64,000 nt of DNA, from positions 124,001 through 188,000 of the forward strand of contig BGZK01001018.1 in assembly GCA_005406025.1 (NCBI GenBank), written 5' to 3'. The DNA is from Eumeta japonica (lineage: Eukaryota > Arthropoda > Insecta > Lepidoptera > Psychidae). Made by a program: the position numbers and the translations under genes. Under the pieces are notes generated by a model that was not told the DNA's origin, did not search any database, and saw only the letters and a list, made by a program, of their open reading frames with translations. Positions 11,330-23,557 of the stretch are shown one piece after another; within the stretch, counting starts at the first letter, position 1, and each line of letters starts with the position of its first letter.

Positions 11330-13920
11330 TGAGAAAATGATATTTTGTATAAAATCAGTAAAAAAAGTAAATATATTGCTGTTTGCGAAGATTTTAATAT
11401 AAATCTGAAAATTGTTGTTTATGTAGAATAAAATCTTTATTCCCATGCTACAATTTACACAATTTATTTTTGGAACCGACTAAGTTCATAGCTACTTCGT
11501 CATCTCTGGATAAAATATTTACAAATATTAATCCAGAGTATAAGTCAGTTATAAGTAAATTATCAGCTGACAATTGTGGACAACTGGTTACGTTTCAAAT
11601 CAATGATAAAAAAATATATAAAACGTAAAATCAAAATTGTGCCTGTGAACACTGGTCATCTTGAGCAGTTTAGGTTTAATGTATTAAAAAATGTGTCTGA
11701 TTTATCATATTGTAAAGACCCCAATGAATTATATAGTTCACTGTTAACTATAATCAGATCTGAATGCAGCAATGTTTTTAAATAAAAAAATATCAATATT
11801 AATAATACCTTATTATTTAGTGGTTGGGCGACGGTGGGCTTTCACACTAGTAGACCTAAATAATACGCACTTTACGAGGAAAGGCATATAATAATTCGGA
11901 TATATTTGTCCAATACGTAAGAAATTATTCCAGGATCTTTAAGCGTGTGTGTTCAATCGCAAAATCAATGTTTATCTGCAATAAAATAAAAAAAGAGCAC
12001 AAACATAACAAAAACTACTTGGAATATAATAAATGCTGAAACTGGACAACGGCCATCCCGGCATTTAGAATTTTAATTAAAAATTAATGACAAAATTTTA
12101 AACAAAGATACAGAAGTTGCCTTTGCTTTTGAAAAGTTCTTTACTAGTATTTCAGTTTCAACTACACAATCTCTGAAGTCATCGCCCACTCTCACCGAAT
12201 TTTTGTTGAAACGTAACGTCGATGTTTGTGGCGTTTCGTTTGCATTTACCCACCATTATAATGACGTTCTTATAGCATTCAAATATATTAAAATGAAAAA
12301 AGCTACCGATCTTGATGGTATTTCCGTAAAAATAATCGATTCAATGATAGATTGTATTGCTCCATGTCGCGTAGTGATTTTAATGTTTGCGTTGATTGTG
12401 GTATGTTTCCGGATCTAATCAAGCAAAGTAAAGTAATTCCATTATTTAAATCCGGTAGTATATCTGACCCTACAAACTTTAGACCGATGTAAATTCTACT
12501 GACACTCATTAAAATTTTTAAAAAGCTTATTTTAAATCAACTATTGCAGTATATTTATAACAATAATTTGATGAACGTTAAAAAATTTGGATTCACAAAG
12601 GGTCGCTCAACAACCGAAGCCGGTATCGAACTTATTCAGCAGATTTTTGATGCCTGGGAGGATTCACGGGACGCGATTGGTGCTTTCTGTGATTTATCTA
12701 AGGCATTTGACTGCGTTCATCATGACACATTGATCAGGAAACTACCTACATCATTATGGCGTCACGGGTCCATCTCTTGGACTTTTAGAATCTTATCTAA
12801 GTCATAGAATTCAAAGGGTTGATATTAATAGTAAGAGGTCGTCAGAATTTGCAGTCGATACGGATGTACCATTGGGTTCAGTTTTGGAGCGTTTCTATTC
12901 CTAGTGTACATAAATGATCTACCATATTTAGTTAAGGATGGTCGTGGTATTGAATTCTTTGCTGATGATACCTCCTTACTTTTTAAGATTGATAGGTATA
13001 TACTCTTCTGCTTAATGAAAAGAAAACCAAACATGTTAAGTTTTCCCCATCTAATTCTAAATTGTTCAACACGAATGCAATGATCACGATCGAGGTACTG
13101 TGTATTATGGATACGACCATATTTCTTGGTCTCACTTTAGATACTAAATTACGTTGGAATTCTCATATTACGGGATTAGCGAAAAGGCTTGGTTCTGCAG
13201 CATATGCACTCAAAAGCATTCGGCAACTAACAGATGAAAGCACCGCGAGACTAGTTTATTTCAGTTTTTTTCATAGGCTCATGACCTATGGAATTTTATT
13301 ATGGGGTCACGCAGCCGATATTAACATAATTTTCGTGCTGCAGAAGCAAACTATTCGTGCTGTTTAAGATTTTAGATCAATGACATCTTTCAGAGAAAAG
13401 TTTAAGGAAATCAATATCCTAACCTTAATATCACAATATGTGTATGAAAACCTGGTATTTAGAATAATTGCAAAAAATGAGCTACATCCATAATATTAAC
13501 ACGACATAAGAACTATCTTGCTGCTCATAAAACCCGTCTAAGCAAGTTAACAAACCCTTTAAAGGGAAATTTGTACGCCTTTATAATAAGATTCCGGCTG
13601 AAATTTAAAATTTGCCATTTTATGAATTTAAACGTTTCGTTAAAAGACAGTTATATGGCCCTATACCGCGTCTGAATATCTTAATGAAAAAAGCCCTCAG
13701 GATTGTACTGCTCAGCTATCAGGATACTTCATATTATTTTTAAATGTCAACTAAATTATTTTATTAATAATATAATTACCTACTCAATACTTTTGTATTG
13801 ATGAGTACAAAAGAGCAACCCTTGAGTTTCTTGTTCATTCTTCTCAAGATGGATTAACATTTGAATAGGTGGTAATGTTGAAAAGAATTTATGAATGACG
13901 TATTTCAAGTGTATCGTATC
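11330..13920 (+). mobile_element. decayed LINE retrotransposon (endonuclease, reverse transcriptase, 3' tail)
   Basis: Pieces in + strand order: an endonuclease-like ...CEDFNINLK motif (near 11380-11410); a segment like SSLDKIFTN (near 11500); the pre-RT region; the RT fingers (KFGFTKGRSTTEAG, 12580-12620, then FCDLSKAFDCVHHDTLIRKL, about 12680-12740); the FADDTSLLF catalytic box (about 12955-12985); a thumb/C-terminal region (FLGLTLDTKLRWNSHI, then IRQLTDESTARLVYFSFFHR). The 3' end has a GAGCAACCCTTGAGTTTCTT motif near 13815, which resembles the GAGCAACTACTGAGTTTCTT end of common lepidopteran LINEs. Many frameshifts and stops, so it is inactive. Probably CR1/Jockey-like; the clade is unresolved. 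Confidence 0.8.
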
Positions 13921-13922
13921 GT

Positions 13923-13978
13923 AATCGTATCAAAAATATTTTCATTACCAACGAAATAAAAATATTTTTGATACGATT
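13923..13978. repeat. perfect 20-bp stem, 16-base loop inverted repeat
   Basis: Arms 13923-13942 and 13959-13978 are exact reverse complements around a 16-base loop. The stem is AT-rich and lies just past the LINE 3' end. Confidence 0.8.
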
Positions 13979-14908
13979 TACCACTTGTAAATAATTTCCT
14001 TTATTTAACGAAGAGATCGTTTTATCATGTCCGTGAACAGGTAATTCTTGTTTACCCAAAAAAAGATACTGTATCGATTAAACGTTGAAAAATGTTACAA
14101 TTTTTTTACAAACTTTTAAATCATGTTTTTGAATGTAATATTGACAGCATGTAGTTGTTTCGATGTAAATTTTACCAAAAGCAAAATATGCATGATTTTT
14201 CTGGCTGATCGTGTTTTTTAACGTATTTATCAAATTACGCAAATTAACATACCCGTGATAATTCCAAACGGATTTTGAAGTTGCGAATAACAATGAAAAC
14301 AATACTGTATAAGAAAATCGATTAAATGCATTTGCACTACTGTTCAACTTTCATAAGCAAACATTTTCTTCACAAATTTCACAACTGTAACTAAACGTTT
14401 TTACTAATTGCACGACAGAATATCAAAGCTAAGATAGAAATAATTAAATTCTGGTTGTTGCAAAATAACGATAGCGTATCATGGCGTATATAGATACTTA
14501 TTAATTGTAAAACGCTATTTAAAAGCACAAAAGTATTCACATTAAAAAACGATTTACTTTTGTCGGTTATTCATTAGTGCCTCGACCTAACACTACATCT
14601 GTATAATGATAGTTAGCTTCTATAAGAAACCGATTTTTTGCATGTGTCTACACGTAAGTAGATACTGAATGCAGTCTGAAGCGTGTTTTGTCTCAAGAAT
14701 GTTTCGCAGAGAAGCGTAGACTAGACTAGAGGCCTAAGAATACCCATAGAGGGCGTTATTATTGATTAATGTATTACGTAAAAGTTTAATTTTCATTTTA
14801 TAGAAAATTTAATTTTTTTGTTTAATGACTTTGATATTTGTATAATTTTTGATTTTTTAATGAGTATAGGGTAACCGGTGCCTTCCAATTCTGTATGAAA
14901 TAAACGCG

Positions 14909-14910
<2 letters not shown>

Positions 14911-14972
<62 letters not shown>
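14911..14972. repeat. (TA)n microsatellite
   Basis: 31 uninterrupted TA units. Confidence 0.95.
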
Positions 14973-14977
<5 letters not shown>

Positions 14978-16301
14978 ATTTGTGAATGTATTGTATACAC
15001 AAAAATGTACTATTTCTGGTGCCAAAGAAAGAAACGATAGTGTGCCTACCTAAACGGAACTGTAGTAGTCAATATCACACTCAATCCTCTATCAAATGTT
15101 TAATGAAACTAATAAATATTTTTACTATAATCCTAAACTTCGATGCACTCGTCGAAAGTATTCCAATGCCTGGTCAATTTGCAATACAATGTTACTTGTC
15201 TATGCTGCTCGTTTCAGAACGCGTCCTCTCCCCGAACAATGTTTGTCCATGAACAATGAACCTTGATAAATGCTAATCTTATTATTACCAAAATGTTACT
15301 AGTAACAAACTACTAATAAAGTAGATAACTACAGGAAATCTTAAATACCTAGTAGAGATGTTGAAACAACTAAACGTGCGTTCGGGGAACCCTCGTCAGA
15401 AACAAAAGTTCTTTTCAATATAAAGAATGCAAAAGTACGAAATAAAATCAGTTTCATTAAAATTTAATATTTCAGGAGATTTAGAATATGCATTTATTAA
15501 AAACTAAAAATAAAATAGTGAATTATAAATTATATAAAAAATAAATTTCTAGAGGGAAAATCGCATAGAGGGGACGTAACGCTTTTTTCTGTTAAAATTT
15601 TCATCAGTTAGGTCCTACTGCAAGCCGCGTTAAGGAACTTAGTCCCAAAAAGTCCATTTTCTGTCATATCTTAAGAGTTTATGTTCAATAAACCTGTTTT
15701 TCGCAATACTTGCTAGAATTTTACAAACGGCCATTCCATCCAACAATTTTTTAGAGTGGGTAGGTATGTATAAATTTATCAAGTGCAACTTTAATATTAT
15801 TGTGGCAGACTCGTAAAGTTAAAATTCCTCCCTCATATTCTCTACATGCATTTACTCGGTTTTAGTCGATTGTTTAATTCATGTTACATTAATATTTCAT
15901 TTAGGTCACGAAATAAAAATTTCGACCACTGACAGTCAACACTATGGTAAATATACAGTCGATCAAGTTTTAAAAATTAAATTCTGTAATAATGGAATTA
16001 TTAAAAATGAAAACGATTTAATTTTGATATAAACAAATTCTGCATAATCGCATTTTTAGAAAAAACAAGTTCGAAATTGGCAATGCAAGGCGGAAACAAT
16101 TAAAGGGAGAAATAAAACATTAATTGTAGGTTTTAGATTGTTTTAATAGACATGAACGTGGCGGTATAATGACAACAATAGTCGCCATATCAAAACAGCA
16201 CTCCAATGCGTCTAACTTACATCTAGGAACACTTACAAACAACATTAATGGGTAATTTGGTTGAGGTAGATTCATTATACCTAAGTGTAAAAATATCTTA
16301 A
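14973..16301. other. AT-rich intergenic DNA, nothing recognised
   Basis: The short ORFs here have ordinary AT-rich composition and no splice or domain support. Confidence 0.4.
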
Positions 16302-16421
16302 TTAAGATTCCATTCGCTGAAACATTCCCCAAACGAAAAATTTCACGCCGTCTACCGCTGGCGGACGCCCTTTGACATCCCAGACGTGGTGCGATTTAGT
16401 GACATCGGATATCTTCATAAT
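16302..16421 (-). CDS. candidate terminal exon or conserved element of unknown identity
   Basis: A GC-balanced island in AT-rich DNA. On the - strand a pyrimidine tract and CAG acceptor (16422-16424) precede 39 open codons (IMKISDVTKSHHVWDVKGRP, on to FVWGMFQRMES) and a TAA. The + strand is also open over the same island (a segment with YRWRTPFDIPDVVRFSDIGY) with a GTAAAG donor, so the coding strand is uncertain. It could be a gene exon or a domesticated or decayed repeat. No family recognised. Confidence 0.3.
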   Translation of the reverse strand: MMKISDVTKSHHVWDVKGRPPAVDGVKFFVWGMFQRMES

Positions 16422-17062
16422 CTGCCCCGATTTGAGACGGTAAAGAGAAAGTCGAATTTATAGATTTTGTTAAGGATTTTGAAATTATATGAGAAAATCT
16501 ACATATTTCGAGACTTTATCTAATTTATACAAAATTATGCATTTTATGTGTAATACAAACATTCAAATACATTATAAATCATTTCTTTAAAAATAAATGA
16601 ACAAGTAAACGGTCACATTGTCAGTCTATGACTAAGGTTTAGGTACTAGGGATGGATAAAACTAGAACTTCATATTAAACTTTTTTTAAGTCACTTTGTT
16701 TCTTTAAAAAACAAAATGATTAGAATTGATATTGAGAATGTCTCAAAAACATTTTTCTAGGTTTTAATTTAATGTTCTGAAATATCGAATAATTTGAAAT
16801 TTAACGCCAATTGTATACATTGTCTGATTTTTTGTCTAATAGTTTTCGGAATAAAAAAAAAAGTGATTTTTAAGTCCGCCCGCAGCGCACGTACATGTTG
16901 CAGCGTATGGTTCATGCATTAAACAGCTGTTTTACATACATATTATATAGGAATCTTCAAAAATAATTCACCCTTCGAATATATAAAATTAAATTGTGCA
17001 ACGCGGGATATTCCCCGATTCGAGAGTACTTGCATTAGTATAAGAGCTAGCAACGTCGGGAA

Positions 17063-18001
17063 AACAAGAATTTCAGGTCAGCTGATTTATTGATATGTCC
17101 TCTCTCCCGCTCTTTGGGTTAGGGTCTGGGCCGTCTGGCCGGCGGTGGCGGCTGCGTCCACCTGTGCGCATCCTATCTATACAGGTAATGATACTAACTT
17201 TCAAAATCATTTTAAGAAGGTTCATTTTTAATATTTTAACTTTAGATAAGCTTAACAAACATCCATCTCCTATTGCCAGACATTTTTGTCATTGCCAACA
17301 ATGAGCCAGACGCCAATTTTGATTTATTTTTTTTGAATTAAAAATTCAAAGTATTTCAGTTTGTCTGTAATTTTAATATTATGTTGTTCAAGTATGAAAA
17401 GACCCAAAATTAATTTGCCAGGCACTAATTCAGTTGTTAAACCGCGTATTAGAACGACAAAATCCTGAAAATTCGTATAGTATGATACTATTGGATAAAG
17501 AGAAACAATTGCAGAATAAATTGCTGAGAACGAGATAGAAAAAACCCTAATTAGACAAGGTGATTAAAAAATATTTAAATAATTTGATTTATAATCATTT
17601 TTAATATTTGGCTAATACACGGTTTAACAACAGAATTAGTGCCTGGCAAATCAATTTTAGGTCTTTTCATACTTGAACAACACAATATTAAAATTACAGA
17701 CAAACTGAAATACTTTGAATTTTTAATTCAAAAAAAATAAATCAAAATTGGCGTCCGGCTCATTGTTAGCAATGACAAAAATGTCTGGCAATAAGAGATG
17801 GATGTTTGTCAAGCTTATCTAAAGTTAAAATATTAAAAATGAACCTTCTTAAAATGATTTTAAAAGTCAGTATCATTACCTGTACAGATAGGATGCGCAC
17901 AGGCAAACGCAACCGCCACCGCCGGCCAGACAGCCCAGACCCTAACCCAAAGAGCAAGAGAGACGACATATCAATAAATCAGCTGACCTGAAATTCTTGT
18001 T
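17063..18001 (-). ncRNA. candidate long hairpin RNA locus (390-base inverted arms)
   Basis: The left arm (17063-17452) and right arm (17612-18001) are reverse complements over 390 bases with no gap and 20 mismatches (about 95%), around a 159-base loop. Weaker pairing continues outward to about 17041 and 18022. Of the 20 differences, two are transversions. All 18 transitions put C or A in the left arm where the right-arm complement has T or G. That is exactly the set that stays paired as G:U if the - strand is transcribed. Each arm holds a short GC-rich exon-like stretch with an ACAG|GTAATG boundary, so the arms may derive from a gene fragment. Long hairpin RNAs processed by Dicer-2 into endogenous siRNAs are known in insects. 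Function here is inference; a fold-back transposon is the main alternative. Confidence 0.6.
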
Positions 18002-18022
18002 CGAAAACGTTGGTAGCTCTTA

Positions 18023-21000
18023 GACTACATTGTTTTCTTTATGGAATCTCCAGTCATGTAACACAAAACATCAGGAAACTTAAAGTTCATAACAAAAATG
18101 TTGTAGGTGCGACCCCAGCGGCGAAGCGAGCGCTGTTTGGGCTAACATGGGGTTAGTCTTTTTTTGCAATGTAAAGTTTTATCTCCTGTTTCTAATACCT
18201 TTTATACATATTTAATCCAAAAATTCATAATATTAAAAGAGACACATACGAATATCTGGTAAAATTTGAAAAATGCCTATGGCGATATTTGTCACAAGAA
18301 GCAAAAGTGATAATAAAAATAATAATACATGAATTTTGTAAATGGCAACATCGATCGTTGCAGGGCTTTAACGAATTTTGAACTGCTGTGGCCGTAGACA
18401 AATACGGACACCCCTATTTTTTTACATAAAAAAATCTGAACGTGACAAACAAGTGTTTAAAATAAATGCTGTTCGCTTTCAAACCATATACTGAAAAGAC
18501 AACGAAAGCTGGAAATTTGTTGGGCTCATTTACCGGCGATCTCTCGCCGTGAATGGTTTCCGACGGAATTTGCATCCTAAATTAGTTAATCCGCGAAATA
18601 CAGGATGAGCCGAAAAGTATGTATACGAAAAGTCTGTGAGATTTATATACATAGATAGATGCCTTTTGAGCTATCAATTTTTTTGAATTGATTTATGGTA
18701 ACTCGTAGCATAGATTAAAGCTCTAATTAATAAGACCTAAGAATACAAATAAAAATTGGATTCAATGTAAATATAGAGATAGATAAACTAGACTTCACAA
18801 TTCATTAAATATGGAAACGGTATTAGCATGTTAGTTGAGATTCAATCAATAACAAATTATTGTTACAATTGAGATGTCTTTATAAGTCATTTAATTTTAT
18901 CTCTCAAGACCAAACTTCTTTCAATATATTTTTCTCTTGTTCACTCGCTTCTTCCGCTTGAGATCGCCCTTAACGCTAATTAGCAATAAATTAATATAAC
19001 GTTAATAAGTATATAATAAAAAAATCTCCATATATTTAAGATTGTCCTGAATAACAGTGGAATGTGTGTGGACAGAGTACATGTAACATCTATATCGACG
19101 CAGATTGCATTGTCAAATGATAACAATTATATTTTCACGCAAAAGGACATAATGTATACAACATTCATATGCGCACATTTTCAAACTTTCACCTTCAGCA
19201 ATGCGAGGGCGTCCATAAACCACGTGGTTCAGTTTTGGTCTCTTAATACCCCCCTAACTCTGGATGAAATTTATTTTTCTTAACATTAAAGCCAGACGTC
19301 ATTTTGCGTTCTTTACTCTCGTACATATAGCATACATTACCCTGCCCCCTCATAGCCCGGTTCGGCTTTCTGCCTACCTTCAAGTGCTCACTCGTCCCTT
19401 CGGACGGCACGTGGCTCATGGACGACCCCAGATAATTGAACGGTTCACAAAATTAAACGCGACGCCGCCCGAGACGTAGCAGTTCAAAATAGGCACGAAT
19501 ATCAGGCTTTTAAATTCCGAAACGTCGTAAATTAAGGACGGAGGGAACATTCCACAAATCCTCACATAATTGAGTGCCAACGATCGTTTACGACTTGCCC
19601 TCTCGTAACCGCCGATTTGATACAACAACAATAATAATAATAATAATTGATTTCGTCCGTGGCCGATGAGAGCACTTTCATCCCGTATAAATTATTGTAT
19701 TACAAAACAAACTCGTCGAGGCTGTGCAGATCGACGGACATATCCTTTTATTTGTCGTACCTTTTCGTTCCCGATTTGTATACAACCGGTCTTATCGTAT
19801 AATGTATAATAAATAAATTCTACGTATAATAAATACTTAGTTGTACACGCTCAGGTATCCGGTCACTACGCATGCCTACGGTGTTTTGATTATCAGATTT
19901 CACTTTGTCTAAATTATAGATTTTGACGTTTACAAAGTATTTTGCAAGATCTCAAGGTTGCATCGTCGTTCTTCCTTGGGTGTCCTCCATTTTTGTAACC
20001 CACGAAAGAATATAATACCGCTTGTGTTTAACACTCTATAACTTAAAAATAATACACATATAAGTTAATAATAGAAAAATTTAGAACTCAACTTCCATAT
20101 TTTGTGTAAAATGAAAATTGAACTCGTTAATTCTTTACTAAAAAAAAGCAGATCAGGTTATTGATACCTTGGGCTGCGTCAATGCACATTGCAATTAAAT
20201 TAATTATGTGCAAAATGATTACTTATATTACCAGTACATCGATTATTTTAGTCTATGTATAACAAACCTTTTGACATATTACAAAGACCACGACACTAGT
20301 TACGATGTCGTTGTATTGGTTATTAAATCACCGGTAGCACTTCAACAATTGAGATAGCATATCGATCAAAGGCAAAACGAAACAATATGAATACTATTAG
20401 AATACTTTTATCTTTCGCACGTAGTGCTAACACTGTACAGAGTTATTGCATTGGCTGTATCAATTCACCTGCTCCCAGCTTCAACGCAAAGACTGACATG
20501 AATTTGTATCCTTGTCCGATTCGTAAAAAAATGTAATTATTGTAGTTTCAAAATGCAAGCTTATTCTGCGTTGATTTACAACGAGAGAGAAAATTAACGC
20601 ATGGGCCAGTCTTTGACGGGAGTAGTACGTGTTAGTGTCAATTCGAGATTTATTCTAAAAATTATACCCTGAATCCCAAAACTACACGACTTACATCACT
20701 CGTATTTATTATTATGAAATGTTACTTATACACTAGAAATTCCCTCGTTTAAAATTGATTCCTAGGTTATCTATTTTTTTTTAGCTACTTACAACGAGTC
20801 TATATAGGACGTCGAAATACAACGAGTTTATTTCAATAATTAATTTTATATATCAGGGTGTCTCGAAATGAGTAGGTAACAGGCAGAGTAAGTTACAAAT
20901 ATTCTAACAACACGCGAATCACCTATGGAAGTATTATTTTTCATCAGTAATAAGGTTTACACAACACAACCGAGAGTGAACCATAAAAAAAGCTAAAATT

Positions 21001-22900
21001 TTAACTTAACTAACAGAACTTACACTAACATGTGTGTGACCGTCGCGCTACTGACAAACTATCGAACCAAGGTGACGTGTGATGTCAAAAAAGAAATTAT
21101 AAGTGTACTGAAAATTAATTTAAACAAATATTAATACAAATGTAGGAAATAATATACATAATTAAAAATAATACAAACGATAAACACCCTGGTGTACTAC
21201 AATACTCATCGTCAAATGTTTATGCATAATATATATTTCAGTTCGGTGCGAGAAGTTTTAACAAGTCTTATATTATTTTGCTTTATTATCGTAAATCAAA
21301 CCTAAGGATTTTGAGAATAGATTTTATATCGAGATAGCAAACTATAGATATTCCTCGCTCAGATCTTGGGGCGATTGTAGTGTTGCACTCGCATATCATG
21401 GGTCTTATTACATATCTGTATTGAATGAAAGACAAATCGCCAAATTATCGAAAGAAAATACACATTGTATCAGCCTTGCCGTTGGCACAAGGGTTAGCGT
21501 ACGTCTTCTGCGAACCATTTAGTGTGTGCTCGTGAGTAGTAGTCGGGTTGTTGAAAATTTCAGTTGAAGACCCGTCTGAATACAGAACACGTAGAAAAAT
21601 CGATCCGTCGAGCGCGAGTACCCGCTGAGGAAATTGTTCAAATCGATTAAAATGCAATAACTGTGTATAGGTAACTTGTCTTGAAATAGATGCAATTATT
21701 CAGTAAAATGAGTAAACGAGTTCGCTCGTAAAATATATACGAAATGAAAAATAAAATAAAATAAAAATTGTCAACCATTACTTATTTTAAGACCTCCGAT
21801 ATGCGAGCGAGATATCGGTCCCCTTTGTATAAAACGGAGCGGTGGAGGCGTGATCTAGCATTCTAATGCAGGGTAGCGGAGTCTAGCGGCCTATCTCTAA
21901 GTTGTACCTAAGTTGTACGCCTAACTAGCTTAATGTAACGAATGCTCAGGTACAGTGCGGGCGTCCCTCGCGCGCGCCGCCCGCCGCGCCCTCGCACGGT
22001 GCCGATATGCTACCACTATGCTTTTCCGTTTCATGCCAACGATAAATAATAATATAGAATTTATGGTGTGGTAGATGTATGTTATCGAATTTATTTTATA
22101 ATTATTCTTTTTGACAGATAGCAACTACAATATCATTGGATTGGAATGTTGAAAATCTTTATATTACTTTTGACAAATCGTACTGAATACGCTTTTATAA
22201 AAAGAAAAAAAAAGTTTGCGTCGGCATTAAACAAGGTTCAGTAAGAAATGCTGAATTGATTAATTTTGTCACATTAACAGTTTAGTCACTGAACAAATTG
22301 TTCAATGGAGAATTCAATAGAAACTAAGAGTATACTGGATGTCAGGACGGCCACAGTGGCTGCATTCTCCTCATAAGAATTGAACCACTGCGCAGCCCCT
22401 CGAACGACGAAAGTTTCGTGGAGATAATCACAAGCAAACTCTCATTGGACCATCTACAAGAGCTCATCGAAGGAATTGACTTACTTACTCATGAAAATTT
22501 TAGTCCAAAATAATTTCCAATTTCCTCAAAATTGTCATATATGCAACGTTTCATATAGCGGGCATTGACGGTTTGATTGCGCTGAAACTTCATTTCGTAA
22601 GTCGCAATCAAGGCGTCCAAAGGACACGGCAGGTGAGTCAATTCCAGTGACTTTATCAAGTATGACCTACGCCGTTGCGGGTGCACAGAAATCAACTGTT
22701 AGGGTAACAGAAAAACAAGCGATAGTAAACGACTACATACGAACTGGAAGAAAAGTATTGCCTTCAAATTCGACAATCGGCGGAGAAGTAGCGCTGAGAG
22801 TACCAGGACAACATAAGCGATAACATGTAGGTAAAGATTTATTCAATAAACTTGAGCAATTAAAGGGCACTTATAACATTTTTAACCTTATGTATCATCT
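18023..22900. other. AT-rich intergenic DNA, little recognised
   Basis: Short ORFs only, none with domain or splice support. A GC-rich patch at 21940-22015 is open on the - strand to a TAA (Arg/Ala-rich, ...RARRAARARDARTVPEHS) and could follow the 23.5 kb candidate exon in phase, but its acceptor is poor. Confidence 0.3.
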
Positions 22901-23457
22901 AAGTAATATCTTATCCGAGATTACATTACAATCTATATCTATTAATCCGTTAATGTGAGTAACAAATATACAAATATATTTTGCACATTGGATATATTCT
23001 TCTTTTATAATAAAGGATAATTTTAAAATAAAAGATATATTCAAATGAAGGTAGATATTGTTTTGTACCATACGGCATCTTATAAATTTGAATTCAACAA
23101 TAACATAATAAGTGCTCTTTCGTATATTCATCTTGCTTAAGTTTACATTGCAATCACGTATCACAATAGTGTGAAACAAAACAGATAAGCAATCTCAGCA
23201 CTTCTGAACCGCGAACGTTGACGCCATCTCGCGCGGGATACGATTTGGAAACGCAATGACCTCGTACGGAGATATACCAAGCGGTGAGAGTTTGCACGGA
23301 GATAAAATTAAGAAATAGGTGGGTTTATAGGAATTCACAGTTCAACGAATCATATTTTTTATTGCATCATCGAGTAGATCACGAATAAATACGCAAACAC
23401 CTAAACAAACTTACAACAAGAAAAATGAGGTAGATATCATTGTGATATGGGCCTTAC

Positions 23458-23557
23458 GCAGCGGAGTGGGGCCGATCCGGGGAAAGGAAACTAGCTGCTT
23501 CACCGCCACCTCCGTGATCGGACGGGGCCTGGCGACCTCCTCGCTAACTTTCTTCGC
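23458..23557 (-). CDS. candidate exon, unassigned (- strand)
   Basis: A sharply GC-rich 100-base block between a CAG acceptor (23558-23560) and a GTAAGG donor (23457). In phase 0 it reads AKKVSEEVARPRPITEVAVK, then QLVSFPRIGPTPL, and leaves in phase 1. The splice sites and composition resemble the receptor exons nearby. Its entry phase fits the receptor exon that ends at 27039 or the one that ends at 28338, so an alternative receptor tail is possible. It could equally belong to a separate gene. No domain recognised. Confidence 0.45.

Noticed and set aside
17073..17304. Matched ORFs on both strands of each hairpin arm (also 17766-17991)
   Set aside because: They mirror each other because of the inverted repeat. 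No start context, and they cross splice-like sites.
22489..22695. 68-codon - strand ORF
   Set aside because: No domain, no splice support and AT-average composition.
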